Of a stretch of 41,153 nt of DNA, positions 28,594 through 36,072 are shown in pieces (the first letter of the stretch is position 1; every line of letters begins with the position of its first letter). The DNA is from a virus: the IMG/VR virus record IMGVR_UViG_3300035199_000514, positions 1 through 41,153 of that record; one strand, written 5' to 3'. The translations under genes and the position numbers were made by a program. Below the pieces are notes generated by a model. The model ran no database searches, had not been told where the DNA came from, and saw nothing but the letters and a program-made list of their open reading frames with translations.

Positions 28594-31500
28594 TTATCCT
28601 AATTGTCTGAATGTTCTTCCAATCGCATAAGTGCTGAATCCCCAATTAGGATCATACTTCAAATTGGCCATGTACGGTCGATTTAATTGAATGCGGTCTT
28701 TTTCAGGTTTAACTCCCCAGCATCTAATTCTAGTTAGTTCATTGTTAGAGTCAATCACCTCTACAATCCAATAATCTTTACCATTCTTGGTTTTCTTGGG
28801 GATTATCTTTCTCGGTATAAACCAGCACAGCTGCAAGGATGGATCATATTCTGAAATGGGGGGTACAAACTTTTCTTGTAGCTTCTTAATTGTAGCTGGA
28901 CTAATAACTAGGTTCATGGGAAACATGCCGGTCAGGTCGGTCTTGAATTGGATGATTTCTTCCTCTGTAAAGTCTCCCTCTGGTCGATATAACTCTAGGT
29001 TAGACGCAAATTTCTTGAGACTCTTGGGGCGATCAACGATGCAAGTGGACCAAAAATGTTTACGGCCACTGAACCGGTCATCAACAATATTGTCTAGAGC
29101 GCCGCCGCGACACAAAGCATCCAAGGCGCGCTTATTTAGCTTGCTATACGACACTCCCTCGCGAAATAACAAGTCCTCGGCATTCATAAACGGCCTGTTA
29201 TTCAACACTTGTTCAATGGCGGCCATACCTAAGCCCTTGATAGATGTCAACGGCTGAATAAGAGTTTTTCCATTTTCGCTGATCTCCCACACAGTGCCCG
29301 ACTTGTTAACGTCAAGCGGAGCAATATCAAATCCATACTGCTTTGCAATATTGATTGCCTTTTCCTTGCGAGCTTCTGGTTCCTTATCCAAGAATGCCGC
29401 CATCCACTCGGCCGGGTAATAGTTCCACAACCACGCACACTGGAATGAAATGATGCTATATGATACCGCATGCGACTTATTAAACCCATAGCCGGAGAAG
29501 TATTCGAACTTATCCCACAGTGCTTGAGCCTCGCCTCTCGCGATCTTATTCTTAAGACAGCCGGAGATAAACTTGTCGTGCAGCTTGCCCTTAACGGATC
29601 CCTTGCCTGTTCCCTTCTTGGTCAACACCTTCCGAAGCGTGTTCCCCTCATCCAAAGTCAGGCCACCGAGCTTGTGTGCGAGTAGCGCAATCTGCTCCTG
29701 AAAGATCAGGAACCCAAACGTCTCTTGGGTGATGTCGTGCGCGTCCTCATTGAGATACTTAATGTAGTGTGGACTTTCTTTGGCCTCCACATATTCATCG
29801 TGCACATTTGCAGATAATGGGCCTGGCCGATAGATTGAAGTGATGGCCGACACGTCAATGATGTTGCGAGGCTTTGCGCGGACACAGAACTTCTGGGCGC
29901 CCGACTCAGTAAACTGAAAGACTCCGGCCCAGCGGCCTGCATGAAAGACGTTTTCATACACTTCTTGGTTATCGAGATCAATCTTGTCGGGATGTAGATG
30001 TTCGTTATAATATTCCCTCACTTGTGCAAATGTTGGACTCTCAATCCCATGGTGCCGACGTAGGATGTGCTCAATGCACCCCTCCATCATCTTGAGGGTC
30101 GATAGACCAAGTAAATCGAATTTGATGAAGCCCATGGGCTCAAGATGTCGGACATTCTGTCCCTCTGCCCATGGCGCTTGTCGCACGCCGCCTGAGTTAA
30201 TCAGCGGCATATTCTTATCAAGATTCTCAGCGATAACAACTCCGCCGGCATGCCGGGAACAAGAACGAACTTGCCCAACTAGCCCCTCAACGTGTGTCTT
30301 GACTGCGGGGTGCATCGCCAGATACTTACGAAGCGACGGTGAGAACTCCATGACCTCTTCCCAGGTGGGAGCATAGATACCAGACTTAATGCCATGCTTC
30401 TTCTTGGCTTCTGGTAGTGCTTCTCTCATCATGATAGCAGTAACTGTGTTAACTTCAGTGAAGGGAATGTTATATAGCTTTGAGATATCCTTAATTAAAC
30501 TTTTGAGCTGCAGCGTGTTCCAGTTGGAGATTGGAGCAACGCAGTCGGCGCCCCACATATCAACCAGCTTCTCTTTCAAAGCCATACTGTCTGACACATC
30601 ATAATCAATATCAGGATAGTCGGAGGCATCGGAGCGCAGGAAGCGCGAGAACAGCAGCCCATGTTTAATTGGGTCTACTTGTGTGATACCCAAGGCGTAC
30701 GCCACTAGAGAGCCGGCCGCACTGCCGCGGCCAGGACCAGCTAGCATCATATCAGTGGCCACATCAACAATTGATTTCATTGTTAGGAAATATTTTGAAA
30801 ACCCTCGCTCGTCGATCACTCCTAATTCTCGCCGTAGGCGATCCGTGTATTCCTTGTTGGTGTGAAATCCTTGTTCCTTCAATCCCTCTAACGCAAAATT
30901 AACAAGTGCTTGTGTCGCCGTAAAGCCTGCGGGTACCACAAACTCTGGCAAGCGCACTGTGTTGTCCGGCAAGAACGAGTCGATGCGATCAAACGCAATC
31001 CGGTGCGTCTCTTCAATGCTCTGCATAACCAAGTCATCATCGTATTCAAAGCCCTGATCGTCAGAGTACTGCTTGTAGCTCTCCCATATCTGATCACCGT
31101 TCTTTGGATACAACTCATAACCAATTTCTTCAACACCCGCAGGTAGTTGGGACTCTTCCTCGGCCCAAGATGGGCGCCCCTTACCAAGCCAGCCAAGACG
31201 CTTGTAAAGCTCTCTGTCCTTCCATGCGTCAGGGTTGGGGTAATGGCTGTCGGCTGTCGTCACGAGCCTGACGCCAAACTCTTTGGCAACCTGTATAACA
31301 TACTGATTCAGTTCGTGCTGTTCTTTGATGTTGTTCCACTGAATCTCAGCGTACCACCGATCTCCGAAAATATCGACCATTTGTCGTGTAGACTCTCTCA
31401 TTGCCTCTAGGACGGCTTCATCGCCTTCCTCCCGGTGCTCCCAGTAGTTACCGGCGTAAACGCCCCCTAGGCATGCTGACGAGGCTATAATACCCTCATT

Positions 31501-32025
31501 GTACTTCTTCAGGAGTGCGTAGTCAATACGCGGGTACCGATAGAAGTTTTCCGCTTTGTAGGACTCAGAAACAAGTTTGAACAAGTTGTTTAGCCCTGTC
31601 TGATTTTGAACGAGCAGAACAAGGTGCCGGCGGCGCTTGAGTATTCCTTGAATCTTCTTGCTATCGCCTTCATCTTCAACGGTGGCGCCAGACTGCTCAT
31701 CCTTTTTGATGGAGCGAGCCTTCTTTTTGTCTTCCATCGCCTGTTCGTACGCTTCGTGCCATTCCGAGATGGAAGGAGTAAAATAAGCTTCGCACCCAAA
31801 GATTGGTTTAAATTCTTTTCCGGCTTCTTGCATTTTTTTGGCATGCAATACCTGATACGCTAGACCATTCATGTTCCCGTGATCCGTCAGCGCTAGCGCA
31901 TCGCACCCATTCTCATATGCAAAATCCATATGCGCTTGGGGATACCCGATGGCATCGAAAATAGAGCCCGCCACAGAGTGAGCGTGCAGGCCAACAAATT
32001 TAATTTTAGAATCAGTTCGACTCAT
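28594..32025 (-). CDS. dnaE: DNA polymerase III alpha subunit (DnaE type, family C)
   Basis: A 1143-residue family C replicative polymerase. The PHP domain opens with G-L-H-A-H-S and A-L-T-D-H-G-N (residues 12-51). The palm has P-G-R-G-S-A-A-G-S-L at 431-440, the catalytic P-D-I-D-Y-D at 471-476 and I-K-F-D-L-L-G-L for the third Asp. Fingers carry Y-R-P-G-P-L, F-Q-E-Q-I and Y-G-F-N-K-S-H. A C-terminal OB-like region follows. It extends DNA 5' to 3' on the phage genome. No separate epsilon or beta-clamp gene is in the window. GGAG precedes the ATG, which overlaps the upstream membrane gene by 14 bases. Most phages of this style use family A or B enzymes instead. Confidence 0.96.
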   Translation of the reverse strand: MSRTDSKIKFVGLHAHSVAGSIFDAIGYPQAHMDFAYENGCDALALTDHGNMNGLAYQVLHAKKMQEAGKEFKPIFGCEAYFTPSISEWHEAYEQAMEDKKKARSIKKDEQSGATVEDEGDSKKIQGILKRRRHLVLLVQNQTGLNNLFKLVSESYKAENFYRYPRIDYALLKKYNEGIIASSACLGGVYAGNYWEHREEGDEAVLEAMRESTRQMVDIFGDRWYAEIQWNNIKEQHELNQYVIQVAKEFGVRLVTTADSHYPNPDAWKDRELYKRLGWLGKGRPSWAEEESQLPAGVEEIGYELYPKNGDQIWESYKQYSDDQGFEYDDDLVMQSIEETHRIAFDRIDSFLPDNTVRLPEFVVPAGFTATQALVNFALEGLKEQGFHTNKEYTDRLRRELGVIDERGFSKYFLTMKSIVDVATDMMLAGPGRGSAAGSLVAYALGITQVDPIKHGLLFSRFLRSDASDYPDIDYDVSDSMALKEKLVDMWGADCVAPISNWNTLQLKSLIKDISKLYNIPFTEVNTVTAIMMREALPEAKKKHGIKSGIYAPTWEEVMEFSPSLRKYLAMHPAVKTHVEGLVGQVRSCSRHAGGVVIAENLDKNMPLINSGGVRQAPWAEGQNVRHLEPMGFIKFDLLGLSTLKMMEGCIEHILRRHHGIESPTFAQVREYYNEHLHPDKIDLDNQEVYENVFHAGRWAGVFQFTESGAQKFCVRAKPRNIIDVSAITSIYRPGPLSANVHDEYVEAKESPHYIKYLNEDAHDITQETFGFLIFQEQIALLAHKLGGLTLDEGNTLRKVLTKKGTGKGSVKGKLHDKFISGCLKNKIARGEAQALWDKFEYFSGYGFNKSHAVSYSIISFQCAWLWNYYPAEWMAAFLDKEPEARKEKAINIAKQYGFDIAPLDVNKSGTVWEISENGKTLIQPLTSIKGLGMAAIEQVLNNRPFMNAEDLLFREGVSYSKLNKRALDALCRGGALDNIVDDRFSGRKHFWSTCIVDRPKSLKKFASNLELYRPEGDFTEEEIIQFKTDLTGMFPMNLVISPATIKKLQEKFVPPISEYDPSLQLCWFIPRKIIPKKTKNGKDYWIVEVIDSNNELTRIRCWGVKPEKDRIQLNRPYMANLKYDPNWGFSTYAIGRTFRQLG

Positions 32026-32311
32026 TTTTTCTCCTAGAAATTTTAATCCAAAGTCCCCAAATTATAGGAACTGCGACGGGGTGAAGGCACAAGAGCCAAC
32101 TAATTGGGGCACCAGTTATAAACCATGGATTTACATTATGACCAAGCCATATAAATAGCATTGGAAAAAGGATATCTTCTATGATCTCCCACCCAACAAT
32201 AATTATAACTAAAGCAAGCCCATGTTCCTTGAGCGTATCCAACAGGCGCGCCGGATGGAAATGGGATAACTTATGCTTAAGGCGATCGTAGACCCAGCGT
32301 AACGGCTTCAT
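32012..32311 (-). CDS. small membrane protein
   Basis: A 99-residue protein with two or three hydrophobic segments (about residues 32-56 and 63-90), a basic N-terminus (R-L-K-H-K-L) and a basic end (K-I-S-R-R-K-N). It is the first gene after the 32333-32361 promoter and overlaps the dnaE start. Function is unknown. Its position suggests it could tie replication to the membrane, which is speculation. Confidence 0.65.
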   Translation of the reverse strand: MKPLRWVYDRLKHKLSHFHPARLLDTLKEHGLALVIIIVGWEIIEDILFPMLFIWLGHNVNPWFITGAPISWLLCLHPVAVPIIWGLWIKISRRKNESN

Positions 32312-33189
32312 GTTTCTCTTGTGGTATATGGTATTTTAACGTGTTTGTGGGCTTTTGTCAAGTGCTTTGGGGGAGTTTTAAGGCCTTGGCGTGTATTTAA
32401 AAAAGCACAATAAGCATCCCACTCTGATATATCATAAAACCAGTCAACCTCAACTGTGGTGGCTGCTGTTGTGTCCGTCTTTTCTATGACCTCTCCCAAT
32501 TCAAAATGACGAGCGGACCAGCGTTCTTCAAGCGGCAACTTAGCAGATGGATATTGCTCTCCGGGCGCCGGAGGTAGATACTCGCGAGTAGTCTTTTTGT
32601 TGACGTCCCTTCGGCATGTTTGAAAATCGCAGCCAGTCATCGTAAAAGAGAGAGGCAAACCATCCTTGACGGTTTGTTGTTTGTGGGATAGAAAAAAATT
32701 ATGAGACCGATCAGCTATCTGCTGCCTGTGTTCTCGTATGGTATATATATCGTGAATGCCCAGAGGAAAGGAGATATAATATTTGTCCGGGATTAACCAC
32801 CGTGAAATGTTGTTGGCTGTATGCCAAGCGGAGTAGATCCCGTATAGGATAGACCACCCGTAGGAGTCTCTTCGGTCGCGATCTTTGGGGTGAATGGGAA
32901 CATAGTAGATGGGGATCTCTTTTCTCTTCTCTGAACTAAAGCCGGCTGGTCTTTTATAATAAACTGGATCGTATATCCACTCCCCTACTACTGCGCGAAC
33001 AAGGGGCGCTAAATCATCATTGGCCACAATCCAGATAGTGTTACAGCCGGCCATGGCACATTCAATAACTGACTTCTGAATGGCGACAAAGTCTTTGCCG
33101 ATCGGCAACAGGCACTCCGGAGTGGGCAAATTAAAATTAGTTTTAAGATTGGCAACGGGCACAATGCCGGCCAAATGAAGGCGGCTCAT
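32308..33189 (-). CDS. nucleotidyltransferase-like (GT-A) hypothetical protein
   Basis: A 293-residue protein. The first 60 residues (G-I-V-P-V-A-N-L-K-T, C-L-L-P-I-G-K, V-I-E-C-A-M-A-G-C-N-T-I-W-I-V) follow the layout of sugar-nucleotide pyrophosphorylases (G-I-I-P-A-A-G-x-G-T-R, L-L-P-I, I-x-x-x-x-x-x-G-x-x-x-I-x-I-V), but the glycine-rich G-x-G-T-R loop is degenerate. It is coupled to the gene upstream by an ATGA overlap, and its 3' end carries the dnaE-operon promoter. It may supply a nucleotide sugar, perhaps with the phosphomannomutase-like enzyme. That is inferred. Confidence 0.55.
   Translation of the reverse strand: MSRLHLAGIVPVANLKTNFNLPTPECLLPIGKDFVAIQKSVIECAMAGCNTIWIVANDDLAPLVRAVVGEWIYDPVYYKRPAGFSSEKRKEIPIYYVPIHPKDRDRRDSYGWSILYGIYSAWHTANNISRWLIPDKYYISFPLGIHDIYTIREHRQQIADRSHNFFLSHKQQTVKDGLPLSFTMTGCDFQTCRRDVNKKTTREYLPPAPGEQYPSAKLPLEERWSARHFELGEVIEKTDTTAATTVEVDWFYDISEWDAYCAFLNTRQGLKTPPKHLTKAHKHVKIPYTTRET
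32333..32361 (-). promoter_or_regulatory. sigma-70-like promoter of the dnaE operon
   Basis: Minus strand: TTGACA (32356-32361), 17-base spacer, TAAAAT (32333-32338). It lies inside the end of gene 32308-33189 and would drive the membrane gene, dnaE, clpP and the J-domain gene. Confidence 0.7.
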
Positions 33190-34064
33190 AGGTGTTTTAA
33201 AAATCTATTGTGGGCGGAGATGCCAGTCGATATATCTGAAAGCAAATCTTCTTCAGAAAATTGCTCGACTTTAATATTATTATACGTCGACGTGAGTGTT
33301 GTTGATGTCGCTTCTGTGTTGCGTGTGATGTGTGTTGTTCGAAACTTGTAGTGTTTTGGGTTTCCATTGGGTCCATATCCATTAAAGAGTCCTTTCATTC
33401 CTCGAGCTTCCATCTCTGAAATCATTTTAAATTTAACCATCGTCTCCGAGTAATCAAAGTCGGCCAACTGTTGGTGGGTTAGTCTTGACACTACGCATGC
33501 GTCCTTGACGCGGGTAGCTCCATCAATCCTGCCCGACGGGTAAAACCAAATTTCCGACGCCAGATCGTCACCGGTGTATATGTAATCAGTCTCATGTTTC
33601 CCCCCTTTGTTGAACGCTATATAATCATAACACATGTGGAGGTCCGGGTCAAGTGTTTTCTGTTCTATCATGCCAAAGCTATTCCTGTCTCCAAAGTGAT
33701 GACACTCATCGAAGGTGAGTTCCAGTATTTTGGAATATTCGTTCGAACAAACTAGCCTGTGGCCATCATATCGTATGCCACGACACAAATTCGAAAGAGG
33801 TACATTTCCGCTCAGCGATAACAAAAAAAGCAATCTTTCCCAGAGCAGCTCTTTGGCAACCCCAACCTTCTTCTTTCCGTCAAACGTCGTTAAACTTTTA
33901 TTGCAGGTGGGGATCTTTAAGCGCGATAAGTCTATAGCCGGCTCTAAGTAATCGAATCGAAATGGCCGGCGCTCTTCAGCAAAAAAAATGGGCAAATTAT
34001 TATTGAACGCATACAAAACTGCCGTTAATGAGCTTCCAATTACTATCTTTTCATATTGAAGCAA
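33186..34064 (-). CDS. hypothetical protein, Rossmann-like N-terminus
   Basis: A 292-residue protein starting with TTG at 34064, supported by AAGGA six bases before. It opens L-Q-Y-E-K-I-V-I-G-S-S-L-T-A-V-L-Y-A-F, similar to the first strand and helix of a dinucleotide-binding Rossmann fold, but the GxGxxG is replaced by G-S-S-L. Similar proteins occur beside nucleotidyltransferase-like genes in marine phages. Function is unknown. Its stop overlaps the next start as ATGA. Confidence 0.58.
   Translation of the reverse strand: MLQYEKIVIGSSLTAVLYAFNNNLPIFFAEERRPFRFDYLEPAIDLSRLKIPTCNKSLTTFDGKKKVGVAKELLWERLLFLLSLSGNVPLSNLCRGIRYDGHRLVCSNEYSKILELTFDECHHFGDRNSFGMIEQKTLDPDLHMCYDYIAFNKGGKHETDYIYTGDDLASEIWFYPSGRIDGATRVKDACVVSRLTHQQLADFDYSETMVKFKMISEMEARGMKGLFNGYGPNGNPKHYKFRTTHITRNTEATSTTLTSTYNNIKVEQFSEEDLLSDISTGISAHNRFLKHL
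33624..33652 (-). promoter_or_regulatory. possible internal promoter
   Basis: Minus strand: TTGACC (33647-33652), 17-base spacer, TATGAT (33624-33629). It lies within the coding sequence of 33186-34064 and could add transcripts for 32308 and the dnaE operon. It is weaker than the intergenic promoters and may be chance. Confidence 0.4.
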
Positions 34065-34065
34065 T

Positions 34066-34599
34066 CTATTTCCTTATACCACTTCGATCATAACCCCCCA
34101 TATACCATGTTGGATGCATTATGTGATATCGTTGGCGGTAATGCATCCATCCCAAGGCGTGGCCTATTTCATGTTCTATGACACGCTCCTTGCGAGCATG
34201 CTTGGGAAGAATGTGTATCTTCACTTTCACTATATCACCAGTTTTAGAATCTGTGTATAGGCGCGTGGATGCCATGTGGTGGTTGGAGAAGCCGGACTCT
34301 GGGAGGGTAATTAATATTTCCCCTCTTCGCGGATTCATACAGGTGGAGAAGGGATCTCTTGTGATGGTGTCAAATCGATAGCCGGCGCCTTCCCAGTATC
34401 TTGCAGCCTGTGCTGCTCTCGATAGGGAGACTCCCGTGGAGGTGCATACTCTAATGCTAGGGGTACCAGCCCACGTAGCCTGTCTTTGTGGTTTCCCAAT
34501 CGCAAAAGAGGGAGCATAAGGAGGTTTGTTAACCTTTAAAATGGCCTCATCAGTGAGAGGGGATGACACGCAGGTAAGCATCAATAGTAGTAAAACCAT
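34066..34599 (-). CDS. metzincin-type zinc metalloprotease
   Basis: A 177-residue protein. A short hydrophobic start (M-V-L-L-L-L-M-L-T-C) looks like a signal peptide or lipoprotein signal. The active site is H-E-I-G-H-A-L-G-W-M-H at 143-153 (H-E-x-x-H-x-x-G-x-x-H), followed by a Met-turn in Y-H-I-M-H-P (Met161). This identifies a metzincin zinc protease. It should act outside the cytoplasm. It overlaps no neighbour but follows the endolysin by 25 bases, so a lysis-time role in the envelope is plausible. The start codon lies in a 6-bp inverted repeat and has no ribosome site. Confidence 0.8.
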   Translation of the reverse strand: MVLLLLMLTCVSSPLTDEAILKVNKPPYAPSFAIGKPQRQATWAGTPSIRVCTSTGVSLSRAAQAARYWEGAGYRFDTITRDPFSTCMNPRRGEILITLPESGFSNHHMASTRLYTDSKTGDIVKVKIHILPKHARKERVIEHEIGHALGWMHYRQRYHIMHPTWYMGGYDRSGIRK

Positions 34600-34624
34600 A
34601 TAATAAATATGGAGTTATGCTTTT

Positions 34625-35557
34625 TTAGCTATTCTTTATCTGCTCTAAGATGTCAATTTCGTGTTCCGTCTCTTCTAAAAGAGTTTTAATGTCCAGGCCG
34701 GCGCAGTCTATCTTTGACTTGCTTATGTGATAGTGGCTTACAAACCCCTTGTAGCTGCCATAAGCCACCTCCTGCTCATATTGGGTGGACGTTTTCCCAA
34801 ACTGATTGACAGGAACTTCGTAAGGAATTCCCGTGGCGCCATGAATGGCCTTCCACAGCGCTTTCAGTGCCTCGATCTGTACCGGGTAAAAACCCAGAAA
34901 TGGATCGAGTTTGCTTCCGTGGACCCACGCATCCTCAATTAGCGGACGATCTCCAAAGCCGTTACTCTTATACCAATTTTGATATTTTAGATAATAAGCG
35001 TTACTAATCTCGACGCCCACGGAAGGCCGATTGGTGCGTGAGGATCCGGCATGCCATGCGGCGTGCTGCATATCTAACGTCTGATAGATAGTGCCGTCAT
35101 TGTCAATTAAAAAATGAACTGAGATTCCGCGCCTATCCAGAACGCTCTGGCAAGATTTTGAGGTTAGGCATACATCCCAATGGTTGACGAAATAGCGAAT
35201 TTTACGTTTAGGTCGGCCGGAATAATCATAATAGTGGCCTGGCTTTGTGGCATGGCCACCTTTTTCAGACCATAATACAAACTTGTCCCAATCGATAGGA
35301 TGAAATTCTCCATTATAAACAACGTAGTTAGAATAGTGACAGTCTGAAGGCTTGTAGTCGTCGATGTCTGCTTGTCTTTCGGTCCATAGGCGCCGAAAAG
35401 TCATCGGACCACAAAGGCCGTCGCCGACTAGCCCTCGTGCCTTTTGCCATTTCTTAACTGCACGCACAAGCTTGTCATCAAAATATTTTTCCCCAAACCA
35501 GCTGGGCTCCCATCCTAGTTTTTTAGCAGATGCTTCATTGTAAAAATGTTTGTCCAT
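34625..35557 (-). CDS. endolysin, N-acetylmuramoyl-L-alanine amidase
   Basis: A 310-residue protein. Residues about 28-58 form a peptidoglycan-binding domain (A-V-K-K-W-Q-K-A-R-G-L, D-G-L-C-G-P-M-T). The amidase_2 domain follows: F-V-N-H-W-D (His126), Y-Q-T-L-D-M-Q-H-A-A-W-H-A-G, S-V-G-V-E-I-S-N, and S-H-Y-H-I-S...D-C-A-G-L-D near the end for the other zinc ligands (His275 or 277, and the Asp284-Cys285 region). It cleaves the bond between MurNAc and L-Ala in peptidoglycan at lysis. No signal peptide is seen, so a holin should be needed. None is identified for certain. Confidence 0.9.
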   Translation of the reverse strand: MDKHFYNEASAKKLGWEPSWFGEKYFDDKLVRAVKKWQKARGLVGDGLCGPMTFRRLWTERQADIDDYKPSDCHYSNYVVYNGEFHPIDWDKFVLWSEKGGHATKPGHYYDYSGRPKRKIRYFVNHWDVCLTSKSCQSVLDRRGISVHFLIDNDGTIYQTLDMQHAAWHAGSSRTNRPSVGVEISNAYYLKYQNWYKSNGFGDRPLIEDAWVHGSKLDPFLGFYPVQIEALKALWKAIHGATGIPYEVPVNQFGKTSTQYEQEVAYGSYKGFVSHYHISKSKIDCAGLDIKTLLEETEHEIDILEQIKNS

Positions 35558-35574
35558 GCATCTCTTTCTCCTAT

Positions 35575-35844
35575 TTATTCCATAACTCCAAGAATATAAT
35601 TGTCTAAAATTACATTATAAATAGTGCCGGCAACACTTATTTCCTCGATCATCGATCGATCTACAACTAAGCGAGAAGGATGAGAAATATCAAAACGAAC
35701 ATCAGATGCGGAGCGTACCGACACAACTTCAATGAATTTTTCAGCGGCGGCCGTATAGTCATCCGGCAATACTATAAGTTGCTCTTCTTTGGTTTCGGTC
35801 GGTGGATACTCCACCACCACATAACGATTAACTGGTACAAGCAT
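35575..35844 (-). CDS. GroES-like co-chaperonin
   Basis: An 89-residue protein from the Met at 35844 (GGGAG seven bases upstream). It opens L-V-P-V-N-R-Y-V-V-V-E, has E-E-Q-L-I-V-L-P-D-D-Y at 20-30, and ends T-I-Y-N-V-I-L-D-N-Y-I-L-G-V-M-E. Length and layout fit GroES and the phage co-chaperonins such as T4 gp31. The I-V-L at 24-26 corresponds to the GroEL-binding tripeptide of the mobile loop. It would cap the phage or host GroEL, perhaps for capsid folding. It lies 16 kb from groEL. Confidence 0.68.
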   Translation of the reverse strand: MLVPVNRYVVVEYPPTETKEEQLIVLPDDYTAAAEKFIEVVSVRSASDVRFDISHPSRLVVDRSMIEEISVAGTIYNVILDNYILGVME

Positions 35845-36064
35845 TGTGAATCTCCCTCTCAATAAGACGTCTCTGGATTTCATAGTCGGCGCGGCTCAAA
35901 AATATGTCTTCTCTTTTGCCGCACTTGCGGCAGATCATTGTCATGTGAACATTGTCGCCATGAGTGGACCGAATGTTTCCAACTGGTATCCAATAGCACT
36001 CGCTGCTTGTGGCCGAGCATTTTCTTTTTACAAATTTAGCTTCCATTAAGTGGTTAAAATTCAC
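35828..36064 (-). CDS. zinc-finger-type small protein
   Basis: A 78-residue protein. The start chosen is GTG at 36064, directly behind AGGAGG. An ATG at 36046 has no ribosome site. Cys residues in K-C-S-A-T-S-S-E-C and in M-I-C-R-K-C-G form two pairs that likely bind zinc, then a basic helix follows (R-R-L-I-E-R-E-I-H). It overlaps the GroES-like start by 17 bases. Function is unknown. Confidence 0.62.
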   Translation of the reverse strand: MNFNHLMEAKFVKRKCSATSSECYWIPVGNIRSTHGDNVHMTMICRKCGKREDIFLSRADYEIQRRLIEREIHNACTS

Positions 36065-36072
36065 TTTTCCTC

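Noticed and set aside
29229-29257. TTGACA-17-TATGGC within dnaE
   Set aside because: The -10 box is poor, and it lies within conserved polymerase codons.
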